Shown: positions 1 through 5,462, numbered from the stretch's first letter. The stretch: 6,773 nucleotides of DNA from Phycisphaerae bacterium (GCA_016794945.1 JAEUIX010000210.1:1-6773); one strand, 5' to 3'. A program made the numbers and translations. Notes: a model not told the origin generated them from the sequence alone.

Positions 1-892
1 ACCCCTGAACGCCGCCGGGGCGCTTCCAGCCCGTGCGGGCCGCCTCCAGCGCCGCGTCCCGCGCGGCCCGCACCGTCTGGAACACGTTCAAACGGTCGGC
101 GGGACACCGGGCCTTGTCGCCCACGAAGCCGCACCAGGTGATGTCGCTGAAGATGTTCTCATCGCCCGGCCGCCGGGCCCACAGGTCGATCAGCACCCAA
201 TCACCCCGCGTGATCTCCGTCGGCCGGTCGGCCCCCGGCTCGTAGTGCGGGTCGCCGCTGTGAGCGTTGACCGCGACGATCGGACCATCTGGCCACTGCA
301 ACCCCTCGCGCTTGAACCCCTCGCGGATGAATTCGGCCACCTCGTGCTCGAGCACCCGCTGGCCCGCCCGCACCCGCTGGCGGATCAGGTCGAACGCGCC
401 GTCCTTGATCCCCGCCACGGCGCAGCTCGCCCGTCCGTGGGCCTCGAGCGCGGCGCTCGACCACGCCGCGACGGCCACCTGCGCCACGTCGGCCGAGGAG
501 ACCACCTCGGCCCCCAACCCGCGCACCAGTTCCACCGCGCCGGCGTCGACGCACGACACGACCGGCAGCGCGTTGCCCGGCGAGTAGTCCATGGCGATGC
601 GGGCGCCCGGGCCCAGCAGGCCCGACAGCGCCTCGGTCATGTCGCGCCAGCCCAGGTACGCCCGCTTGGGCAGATTCACCTCCCGGAAACTCGGCCCGTC
701 GATCCCGCTGTGCAGCAGCACCGGCTCGCCCCGCCCGGCGGCGGGGATGTGCAGCCACACCCGCCGTGTGGTCCACTTCTTCTGCGGGCACAGGCGGGCG
801 AACACCGGGTTGGACCCGCGGAAGTCGTACAGAAGCCAGGCGTCGATTCCCTGCTCCGCGAGATACCGCTGAACGTCGGTCAGGCTGTGCAT
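1..892 (-). CDS. M24 family metallopeptidase (aminopeptidase P-like), 3' end missing
   Basis: The reading frame is open to the left edge, leaving about 297 residues of an enzyme that probably removes N-terminal residues ahead of proline or cleaves related dipeptides. Residues about 1-140 look like a creatinase-type N-terminal domain (starts MHSLTDVQRYLAEQGIDAWL). Residues from about 150 form the start of the pita-bread M24 fold. Family landmarks visible are NAHSGDPHYEP near residues 209-219, whose histidines fit the substrate-binding His region, and two putative metal-ligand aspartates in VLIDLWA (about D236) and FSDITW (about D250). The remaining His and two Glu ligands of the family would lie beyond the window. 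There is no signal peptide, so it is likely cytoplasmic. The ATG at 892 is supported by GGAGG six bases upstream. It is divergent from the cytochrome fusion gene. The family is confident; the exact substrate is not. Confidence 0.88.
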   Translation of the reverse strand, partial: MHSLTDVQRYLAEQGIDAWLLYDFRGSNPVFARLCPQKKWTTRRVWLHIPAAGRGEPVLLHSGIDGPSFREVNLPKRAYLGWRDMTEALSGLLGPGARIAMDYSPGNALPVVSCVDAGAVELVRGLGAEVVSSADVAQVAVAAWSSAALEAHGRASCAVAGIKDGAFDLIRQRVRAGQRVLEHEVAEFIREGFKREGLQWPDGPIVAVNAHSGDPHYEPGADRPTEITRGDWVLIDLWARRPGDENIFSDITWCGFVGDKARCPADRLNVFQTVRAARDAALEAARTGWKRPGGVQG

Positions 893-898
893 GGCGGG

Positions 899-903
899 CC
901 TCC
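899..903 (-). promoter_or_regulatory. Shine-Dalgarno of the M24 peptidase gene
   Basis: GGAGG on the minus strand, six bases before the ATG at 892. It fixes this start. Confidence 0.75.
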
Positions 904-911
904 GTGGCGCC

Positions 912-919
912 ACCATAGC
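912..919 (-). promoter_or_regulatory. Candidate -10 box GCTATGGT for the M24 peptidase gene
   Basis: On the minus strand GCTATGGT ends about 8 bases before the GGAGG ribosome-binding site. Transcription starting 6-7 bases after the box would give a very short leader of roughly a dozen bases that still contains the Shine-Dalgarno. No convincing -35 hexamer was seen. The call rests on similarity to the boxes at 936-943, 3134-3141 and 5775-5782. Confidence 0.45.
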
Positions 920-935
920 CGCCGGGCCCGACCGT

Positions 936-943
936 GGTAGGCT
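936..943 (+). promoter_or_regulatory. Candidate leaderless -10 box GGTAGGCT
   Basis: TAGGCT occupies 938-943, followed by exactly six bases (CGCCGC) and the ATG at 950. No Shine-Dalgarno is present. If this is the -10 element, transcription would begin at or next to the A of the start codon. No TTGACA-like -35 was found. Confidence 0.5.
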
Positions 944-949
944 CGCCGC

Positions 950-1828
950 ATGTTCGACGAACTGATCCTCGCCGCTGCGCCCGCCCACCCGCCCGCGGCG
1001 GTGTTCGCCGGGCGGCTGCACGTGGTGCTGGTTCACTTCCCGATCGCCCTGGTGTTCGCCGCGCTGCTATTCGAGACGGTCAGCGCCGCCCGGGGCCGCG
1101 GGCTGTCGCCCGCCGGCGGGGCCTGCCTTGGCCTCGGCGCCATCGGGGCCGTCGCCGCCGCCGCCAGCGGGCTGCTCAACGCCAACCTGGAGCAGGGCGA
1201 CCCCGGTCCCACGCTGCTGACGCACCGCACGCTCGGTCTCGTCGCCGCGGGGTTGGCGCTCAGTGCGCTGATCTGCCGGTTGTGGCTCCAGCGCTCCGCG
1301 GCCGACCGCGCTGGGCCGCGCTGGGCCGCGCGGGCGGTGCTGCTGCCGGCCGCCGTCTTCGTGGGAGCCGCCGGCCACTTCGGCGGATCTGTGACTCACG
1401 GCGAGCAGTACCTCACCGGCCCGTTGCGCGAATTGCTGGGTATCGCTGGCCCGCCCGCTCCGTCGCCCACCCCCGGTCGTCCCGCCCCGCCCGGGGAAGC
1501 GCCGGCACCCGGTATCGCGGCGGATTCCGTCGACTTCGCACGCGACGTCTGGCCCATCCTCGATCAGTGGTGCATCGACTGCCATGGCGATGCGGTCCGC
1601 AAGGGTCGCCTGCGGCTCGACTCCCGTTCGTCCGTGCTGGCGGGCGGCAAGAACGGTCCGTCAATCATCCCGGGCGATGCCTCCGGCAGCCTGTTCATGA
1701 AGCGCATCCTGGGCCAGGGCAACGAGCCCCGCATGCCGCTGGAGGAGGATCCGCTCACGGACGACGAAATCGCCGTGCTTCGCCGCTGGATCGACGCCGG
1801 CGCGCCCTGGCCCGCGCCGGCGCCCTGA
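950..1828 (+). CDS. DUF2231 membrane domain fused to planctomycete-type cytochrome c
   Basis: This 292-residue two-part redox protein is likely anchored in the cytoplasmic membrane. The N-terminal half has four hydrophobic segments at about 24-44, 58-76, 93-113 and 130-148 and fits DUF2231, with the characteristic HVVLVHFPIAL stretch (H24, H29) plus H92, H143 and H150 in or near the membrane. A Pro/Ala-rich linker (about 167-190) leads to a PSCyt1-like cytochrome c domain. That domain carries the heme c motif CIDCH (208-212), RKGRLRLD after it, and M262 in RMPL as the probable axial ligand. An exported C-terminal domain receiving or passing electrons is inferred; partner and substrate are unknown. 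Planctomycete genomes commonly carry this domain pair. There is no Shine-Dalgarno; the ATG follows a -10-like box by six bases. Its stop is one base from the convergent membrane-protein gene's stop. Confidence 0.88.
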   Translation: MFDELILAAAPAHPPAAVFAGRLHVVLVHFPIALVFAALLFETVSAARGRGLSPAGGACLGLGAIGAVAAAASGLLNANLEQGDPGPTLLTHRTLGLVAAGLALSALICRLWLQRSAADRAGPRWAARAVLLPAAVFVGAAGHFGGSVTHGEQYLTGPLRELLGIAGPPAPSPTPGRPAPPGEAPAPGIAADSVDFARDVWPILDQWCIDCHGDAVRKGRLRLDSRSSVLAGGKNGPSIIPGDASGSLFMKRILGQGNEPRMPLEEDPLTDDEIAVLRRWIDAGAPWPAPAP

Positions 1829-1829
1829 C

Positions 1830-2234
1830 TCAGCCCCGCCGATCCGGTCCGCGCAGCCTCGCCGCCGCCAGCGGAGTCAGGAACATCCCCAGCAGACCCA
1901 GGCCCATGAGCCCGCCCCTGGCGAGGTCATAGTCCTCCAGCACGCGTGCCCAGGTGAGCCGCATGACTCCCAAGCCCAGCGCAAGCTCGAACGCGACGGT
2001 CAGCACGACCCACAGCGCCCCCACCGCCAGCCGCTGCCCCGTGTTGCGAGTTCCGATCCAGCGGGACGTCAGCAGGCCCACGGCAAGAATCACCCCCAAC
2101 CCGATCGGCACGCCGATCTGGCGCGCCCGCCACTCCCCCACCGCCGGCGCCAGCAGCGCCCCGCGCAGCACGCCCAGCACCGTCTCGCAGGCGATGATCA
2201 GCCCCCACGCCGCGAGCGCACGCCACCGGTTCAC
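1830..2234 (-). CDS. Four-helix small membrane protein with internal duplication
   Basis: The product is 134 residues and mostly hydrophobic, with four likely membrane helices at about 9-30, 41-60, 69-92 and 107-125 and no signal peptide, cofactor motif or cysteine pair. The function is unknown. Related uncharacterised membrane proteins of this size seem to be common in bacteria, from memory only. The chain is a tandem repeat: residues 12-47 match 78-113 without gaps at an offset of 66, with shared L12/L78, A15/A81, E17/E83, L20/L86, G21/G87, L27/L93, V32/V98, E34/E100, G41/G107, G45/G111, L46/L112 and G47/G113. Each half holds a helix with a buried glutamate, a charged loop and a glycine-rich helix. 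Translation starts at GTG (2234-2232), which overlaps the LysR gene's TGA (2233-2231) as GTGA. It is therefore the downstream member of that operon and probably translationally coupled. Confidence 0.8.
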   Translation of the reverse strand: MNRWRALAAWGLIIACETVLGVLRGALLAPAVGEWRARQIGVPIGLGVILAVGLLTSRWIGTRNTGQRLAVGALWVVLTVAFELALGLGVMRLTWARVLEDYDLARGGLMGLGLLGMFLTPLAAARLRGPDRRG

Positions 2235-3127
2235 GGCCCCGGTTCCCAGCCGCGCCGGGCGATGCGCAGCAGTTCACGCTCGAACATCCGCACCGCCGGG
2301 CTCGGCTCCCCGCGCCGCCGCCGAACCACCGCCAGCCCCCGCGAAAGCCGTCCCTGCTTGCACGTCAGCCCCTCCCCCTCGCGGAGCGCGAACCGCGACA
2401 CGAACCCCACGCCGATCCCCGCCGCCACCATCTGCTTGATCGATTCGATCGACCGCAACTCCATCACCACCGACAGGCCCACTCCCGCCGCGCCCGCCGA
2501 GCGGTCGATCACCTCGCGCACCGCCGTCCCGGCTTCGAACGCCACCACCGACTCGCCCGACAGGTCCTGCCAGCGGAAGGACTTCCGGCCGTCCATCGGG
2601 TGCCGCGGCGGCACGATGAGCCGCAATTCGTCCTGCACCAGCGGCACCCTGACCAGTTCGTCCGCCTCGGGGTGCAGCACGGGAAGCGTGACGATCCCCA
2701 GGTCCAGTTCGCCCGAGAGCACCGCGCCGGCCACCGCGGCGCTGCCCGCCTCGCGCACGTAGTACCGCAGGCCCGGGTGCGCCCGCCGCACGGCCGACAC
2801 CACACCCGGCAAGAGGTACGTGGTCGCCGTCGCCCCGCCGCCGATGCGGATCGAGCCCTGCTGCAGCCCCATCACCTCGCGCACCGCCCGGGCGCCGGCC
2901 TCTGCGCGTCGCACCGCGTCGGTGGCGTGCGGCAGGAACGCCCGGCCCGCTTCGGTCAACTCCACCCCGCGCCGAGACCGCTCCAGAAGCCTCGCCCCCA
3001 CCTCGGCCTCGAGTTTCCTCAGCGCGGCCGACAGCGCCGGCTGCCCCACCCCCAGCAGCCGGGCCGCCCGGGTCAGGTGCCCGGCCCCGGCGATCGCGAC
3101 GAAGTACCTCAGCGGCGTCAGTTCCAC
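2231..3127 (-). CDS. LysR-type transcriptional regulator
   Basis: At 298 residues this is full length for the family. The N-terminal winged helix-turn-helix covers about residues 1-60 and has the usual pattern (HLTRAARLLGVGQPALSAAL, then LRKLEAEVGARLLERSRRG and LTEAG). The linker helix follows, and residues about 90-290 form the periplasmic-binding-protein-like effector domain. The inducer cannot be read from the sequence. The paired-cysteine arrangement of OxyR is absent. The start is GTG at 3127, which gives the standard LysR beginning (MELTPLRYF). It has no Shine-Dalgarno but a TAGTGT box six bases upstream. The gene is divergent from the Tat-signal SDR gene, the classic arrangement for a LysR regulator and its target, and is coupled to the four-helix membrane protein downstream. 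Control of the SDR gene and autoregulation are inferred from this arrangement. Confidence 0.93.
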   Translation of the reverse strand: MELTPLRYFVAIAGAGHLTRAARLLGVGQPALSAALRKLEAEVGARLLERSRRGVELTEAGRAFLPHATDAVRRAEAGARAVREVMGLQQGSIRIGGGATATTYLLPGVVSAVRRAHPGLRYYVREAGSAAVAGAVLSGELDLGIVTLPVLHPEADELVRVPLVQDELRLIVPPRHPMDGRKSFRWQDLSGESVVAFEAGTAVREVIDRSAGAAGVGLSVVMELRSIESIKQMVAAGIGVGFVSRFALREGEGLTCKQGRLSRGLAVVRRRRGEPSPAVRMFERELLRIARRGWEPGP

Positions 3128-3133
3128 GCCGGC

Positions 3134-3141
3134 ACACTAGC
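3134..3141 (-). promoter_or_regulatory. Candidate leaderless -10 box GCTAGTGT
   Basis: Read on the minus strand, TAGTGT (3139-3134) is followed by six bases (GCCGGC) and the GTG start at 3127. No Shine-Dalgarno precedes the GTG. The geometry is the same as at 936-943 and 5775-5782. No -35 hexamer was recognised. Confidence 0.5.
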
Positions 3142-3174
3142 CGAAGCGCTCCCGGTACGCTCCGACCGACTGCC

Positions 3175-3202
3175 GCTCGCGACGGGTCCGCCCGTTTCGA
3201 GC
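3175..3202. repeat. 28 bp imperfect inverted repeat in the LysR/SDR divergent region
   Basis: The left arm GCTCG-CG-ACGGG pairs with CCCGT-TT-CGAGC around a TCCG centre: two 5 bp perfect arms on each side separated by a symmetric two-base mismatch, with 10 of 14 positions symmetric. It sits between the divergent starts at 3127 and 3263. It could be an operator for the LysR protein or a hairpin in the SDR gene's 5' leader. Dyads arise by chance fairly easily in GC-rich DNA. Confidence 0.4.
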
Positions 3203-3217
3203 ATCTCTGCGACAACG
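3193..3217. promoter_or_regulatory. Candidate LysR operator: CGTTTCG-N10-CGACAACG
   Basis: This is a partly symmetric pair of arms (CGTTTCG at 3193-3199, CGACAACG at 3210-3217, symmetric apart from one extra C) in the divergent promoter region. It overlaps the longer inverted repeat at 3175-3202. LysR proteins usually bind interrupted dyads built around T-N11-A. This site is somewhat longer than the canonical form, so the call is tentative. Confidence 0.25.
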
Positions 3218-3219
3218 CC

Positions 3220-3231
3220 GGGCGTTCGCCC
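3220..3231 (+). repeat. Short inverted repeat GGGCG-TT-CGCCC
   Basis: A 5 bp dyad with a two-base centre, 32 bases upstream of the SDR start codon. It lies in the putative leader or promoter of that gene. There is no T-run, so it is not a terminator. Its significance is unknown. Confidence 0.25.
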
Positions 3232-3252
3232 GACTCTGCTCACAGTTTCTTC

Positions 3253-3256
3253 GGAG
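3253..3256 (+). promoter_or_regulatory. Shine-Dalgarno that fixes the SDR start
   Basis: GGAG lies six bases before the ATG at 3263. The reading frame stays open upstream to about 2600, across the LysR gene, so this site and the Tat signal immediately after the ATG are what decide the start. Confidence 0.7.
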
Positions 3257-3262
3257 CGTCCC

Positions 3263-4486
3263 ATGTCCACCTCCCGCCGTGAGTTCCTCGCCGTCTCGAT
3301 GTCCGCCGTCGGCGCCTTGTCGCTGGGCACGGGTTTGACCCGGGCCGCCCAGCCCAAGGGCCAGGCCCCCGCCAAGCCCGGCGCCAGCCCGCTGAAGATC
3401 CTGATCCTCGGCGGCACCGGGTTCCTTGGCCCCCATGTCGTCGATGCGGCGCAGGCCCGCGGGCACACCGTCACGCTGTTCAACCGCGGCATCACCGAGA
3501 AGCGCAAGGGCGGTCTGTTCCCCGAGGTCGAGAAACTCCAGGGCGACCGCGACCCCAAGAAAGGCGAGGGCCTGTCCGCGCTCAAGGGCCGCTCCTGGGA
3601 CGCGGTGGTCGACACCTCCGGCTACTACCCGCGCATGGTCGCCGCTTCCGCCGAGCTGCTCGCCGATGCCGCGCGGCAGTACGTGTTCATCTCCACACTC
3701 TCGGTCTACGCCGACAACAACACGCCCGATGCCGACGAGTCGGCCCCCGTCGGCACGATCCCCGACCCCTCGATCGAGACCATGAGCGACGGCGCGTACG
3801 GCCCCCTCAAGGCGCTCTGCGAGCAGGCCGCAGAGAAGGCCATGCCCGGTCGCGTGCTCAACATCCGCCCCGGCTACATCGTCGGGCCCGGAGACACCAG
3901 CGACCGGTTCACCTACTGGCCCATGCGCGCCCACCGCGGCGGCGAGATCCTGGCGCCCGGCAAGCCCGAAGACCCCGTGCAGATCATCGACGCCCGCGAC
4001 CTTGCCCGCTGGATCGTCCGCTGCATCGAGCAGCGCACCGTCGGCGTCTTCAACGCCTGCGGTCCGGTGGGCGGCCTGACCACCGCCGCCATGATCGAGG
4101 CCTGCCGAAAGGCCGCCGGCTCCGAATCCACCCTCACATGGGTCGAGACCGAGTTTCTCGCCAATCAGGGCGTTGGGCCCGGCGTTCTGCCCATCTGGCT
4201 GCCGCAGGTCGACGGCCTGCGCGGGTTCCACCGGCGTAAGTTCGACAAGGCCGTCGCCGCGGGCCTGACCAGCACGCCCGTAGAGCAGACGGCCCGCGAC
4301 GTGATCGCCTGGTTTCCCGGCGAGATCGAGCGGCGCATCCGCGTGACGCGCGAGCTCATCGAGCAGGCCGAGAAGGACGGCAAGCCCCGTCCGACCATGG
4401 CCGACCCCGCCAAGCCCCGCGCCGGGATCTCACCGGAGAAGGAAGCCGAGGTGCTCACGGCGTGGAAGTCCCGCCCCAAGCCCTGA
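3263..4486 (+). CDS. Tat-signal NAD(P)-binding epimerase/reductase (extended SDR family)
   Basis: The 407-residue product is a Rossmann-fold sugar-epimerase-like or reductase protein with an export signal. Residues 1-29 look like a twin-arginine signal: SRREFL with R5-R6, a hydrophobic stretch, then RAAQ as a plausible cleavage region. The mature protein opens with the nucleotide-binding motif GGTGFLG (50-56). FISTLSVY (142-149) supplies the catalytic Ser/Thr, and Y179-x3-K183 (YGPLK) is the catalytic pair. RPGYIVGPGDTSDRFTYWP and the DARDLARWIV stretch fit NAD-dependent epimerase/dehydratase proteins. A basic, proline-containing tail of about 80 residues follows the core. The substrate is unknown. 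Tat export implies folding with cofactor in the cytoplasm and action outside the membrane. The start is set by GGAG. It is divergent from the LysR gene, which may control it, and no -10 box like those of neighbouring genes was seen upstream. Confidence 0.88.
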   Translation: MSTSRREFLAVSMSAVGALSLGTGLTRAAQPKGQAPAKPGASPLKILILGGTGFLGPHVVDAAQARGHTVTLFNRGITEKRKGGLFPEVEKLQGDRDPKKGEGLSALKGRSWDAVVDTSGYYPRMVAASAELLADAARQYVFISTLSVYADNNTPDADESAPVGTIPDPSIETMSDGAYGPLKALCEQAAEKAMPGRVLNIRPGYIVGPGDTSDRFTYWPMRAHRGGEILAPGKPEDPVQIIDARDLARWIVRCIEQRTVGVFNACGPVGGLTTAAMIEACRKAAGSESTLTWVETEFLANQGVGPGVLPIWLPQVDGLRGFHRRKFDKAVAAGLTSTPVEQTARDVIAWFPGEIERRIRVTRELIEQAEKDGKPRPTMADPAKPRAGISPEKEAEVLTAWKSRPKP

Positions 4487-4496
4487 ACGCCCGCGC

Positions 4497-5177
4497 TCAG
4501 CGCCGACGACGACGACCCGCAACGCCCCAGATACCCAGCCCCAGCGCGCCCGCCGCACCCGGCCCGGGCACCAGTTGTGCGCCGTACACGCCGAACGCGA
4601 AGTCGCGGTACATGGAACCCGCCGAGGTCTCGACGGGCGACCAGGCTCCGCCGCCGACTTGGTAGCGCGCGGTGTACCCCTGCGTCGCGCCGCCGTAGTT
4701 GTACGTGCTGAACCGCGTCTGGCCGGTCGTGCCGTCCACGCCGAACACCGAAACCCAGTACCGCTGTCCCGCCGCCGCGCTGAAGCCGACATCGAAGATC
4801 GCTTCGACGATCCGCATGTTCGAAGGCGCCCACCCACGGTCCTCCAGCCGCGAGGCGCCGATCCGTTGCAGCAGCATCGCGCCGGGCGCCCCGCCCGCGT
4901 CGGCGTAGATCTCCACCCCGTACCGGCTCGGATCGGCCGCGCCCAGCGACGAGTGCATGTACCCCGTCACGCGGCTGATCGCGTAGGGATTCGTGTTCCC
5001 GGTCGGCAGCCAGAAATCGTCGGCCGTGCGACGCATCTCCGACCCGCCGGTGAACTGCGAGTTCAGCGACGAGAGTTGATCAACCGGCATCTGGCCGAAC
5101 AGCAGCACGTCGGCCCGGCACGATTCGTGCAGGACGACGGCAGAGATCGCGGCGGCGAGCAGCAGGCGTGCGTGCAT
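4497..5177 (-). CDS. Secreted protein with PEP-CTERM-like C-terminal tail
   Basis: The 226-residue product has an N-terminal signal peptide (LLLAAAISAVVL core, likely cleaved after CRA at about residue 22). The middle is probably beta-rich and includes RTADDFWLP, a pattern I associate with exported planctomycete proteins. The C-terminus is tripartite: VPGPGA (203-208), a short Gly/Ala/Leu hydrophobic stretch (209-221) and five arginines (222-226). That layout matches PEP-CTERM sorting signals, which exosortases process at the cell envelope, although the motif reads VPGPG rather than the more usual VPxPE or VPAPG. The molecular role of the core is not recognised. The frame extends upstream to 5264, but the ATG at 5177 is preferred because it has GAGGGAG eight bases upstream and starts directly at the signal peptide. 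It is convergent with the SDR gene, with 10 bases between stop codons. Confidence 0.82.
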   Translation of the reverse strand: MHARLLLAAAISAVVLHESCRADVLLFGQMPVDQLSSLNSQFTGGSEMRRTADDFWLPTGNTNPYAISRVTGYMHSSLGAADPSRYGVEIYADAGGAPGAMLLQRIGASRLEDRGWAPSNMRIVEAIFDVGFSAAAGQRYWVSVFGVDGTTGQTRFSTYNYGGATQGYTARYQVGGGAWSPVETSAGSMYRDFAFGVYGAQLVPGPGAAGALGLGIWGVAGRRRRR

Positions 5178-5185
5178 CTCTCGTA

Positions 5186-5192
5186 CTCCCTC
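5186..5192 (-). promoter_or_regulatory. Shine-Dalgarno that fixes the secreted-protein start
   Basis: GAGGGAG on the minus strand, eight bases before the ATG at 5177. It favours this start over the in-frame ATG at 5264. Confidence 0.7.
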
Positions 5193-5374
5193 ACGGGCGA
5201 CGGCCCCGCATGGCGCGCGGGTCGTTCGCTCCCGCCTTCCAAGGTGCCACCGTTCCGGCGCCATGCACCCCGCCGGGCCCTCTTGCCGGCCCGACGCGCA
5301 GCCCGGACCCGGCGCCCGCCGCGCCGGTTGCCCACGCTCACGCGGCGTGCGTCCGCGAAGCCAACCGAGCCTGG

Positions 5375-5382
5375 CCTAGCAT
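5375..5382 (+). promoter_or_regulatory. Candidate -10 box CCTAGCAT for the DUF2934 gene
   Basis: TAGCAT (5377-5382) resembles the other TANNNT boxes in the window. A start 6-7 bases downstream would give a leader of roughly 75 bases containing two hairpins and the AGGAG site. No -35 hexamer was seen. It differs from the other four boxes in having C rather than G at the first position. Confidence 0.35.
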
Positions 5383-5392
5383 CGCGAGTTAT

Positions 5393-5406
5393 CGGGCTTT
5401 GGCCCG
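5393..5406 (+). repeat. Leader hairpin 1: CGGGC-TTTG-GCCCG
   Basis: A perfect 5 bp stem with a four-base loop, just downstream of the candidate transcription start of the DUF2934 gene. It has no T-run, so it is not a standard terminator. Confidence 0.35.
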
Positions 5407-5423
5407 TTCCCTCCGGCTGCACA

Positions 5424-5447
5424 GAACCCGGGCCACGCGCCCGGTTC
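5424..5447 (+). repeat. Leader hairpin 2 next to the DUF2934 ribosome-binding site
   Basis: GAACCCGGGC (5424-5433) pairs with GCCCGGTTC (5439-5447) as a 9 bp stem with one bulged C (5429) and a five-base CACGC loop. It ends three bases before AGGAG at 5451. A stable stem this close could modulate ribosome access or protect the 5' end. There is no T-run after it. Confidence 0.5.
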
Positions 5448-5450
5448 AAC

Positions 5451-5455
5451 AGGAG
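5451..5455 (+). promoter_or_regulatory. Shine-Dalgarno of the DUF2934 gene
   Basis: AGGAG lies seven bases before the ATG at 5463. It identifies that ATG as the start although the reading frame runs open upstream from 4575. Confidence 0.75.
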
Positions 5456-5462
5456 TTCACCG

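Larger units (their letters stand above)
5178..5462. other. Intergenic spacer between divergent genes
   Basis: These 285 bases separate the minus-strand secreted-protein gene from the plus-strand DUF2934 gene. The plus-strand side holds a candidate -10 box (5375-5382), two hairpins (5393-5406, 5424-5447) and a Shine-Dalgarno (5451-5455). On the minus-strand side only the Shine-Dalgarno (5186-5192) is clear. Between about 5193 and 5376 there is no TA dinucleotide at all, so no -10 element could be placed there for the secreted-protein gene. I see no coding potential I would defend in the spacer. Confidence 0.6.

Noticed and set aside
235..250. 14-residue spacing of the two metal-ligand aspartates in the M24 peptidase (residue numbers) as an anomaly
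   Set aside because: It is three residues longer than in E. coli aminopeptidase P, but as far as I recall other bacterial M24 proteins have a similarly extended loop, so I do not treat it as a defect.
245..940. Plus-strand frame of 231 codons opposite the M24 peptidase
   Set aside because: The minus strand has clear M24 motifs and a Shine-Dalgarno. The plus-strand translation is His/Pro/Arg-rich and featureless.
1311..1330. 10 bp tandem repeat CTGGGCCGCG inside the cytochrome fusion
   Set aside because: It lies in a short loop between helices. Although ten bases is not a codon multiple, the frame is intact through both flanks, so it is probably chance repetition in GC-rich sequence.
934..1932. 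332-codon plus-strand frame overlapping the cytochrome fusion
   Set aside because: It is arginine-rich shadow translation in the wrong frame; the fusion protein's motifs are in the frame starting at 950.
2274..3215. 313-codon minus-strand frame overlapping the LysR gene
   Set aside because: It is an out-of-frame shadow of the regulator with Gly/Arg-rich low-complexity translation.
2600..3262. In-frame upstream extension of the SDR gene
   Set aside because: It runs antisense through the LysR gene, and its translation is Arg/Pro/His-rich noise. The Tat signal and the GGAG site place the start at 3263.
3137..4231. Long minus-strand open frame of 364 codons opposite the SDR gene
   Set aside because: It is antisense to a gene with clear catalytic motifs. 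Its translation is Gly/Ala/Asp/Arg-rich with no domain, as expected from the complement of GC-rich coding DNA.
4493..4503. GCGCT-C-AGCGC palindrome between the SDR and secreted-protein stops, as a terminator
   Set aside because: The one-base loop is too small, there is no T-run, and part of it is coding sequence.
4575..5462. Plus-strand open frame leading into the DUF2934 protein
   Set aside because: It lies opposite the secreted-protein gene and through the spacer. Only the part from 5463, after AGGAG, resembles a protein.
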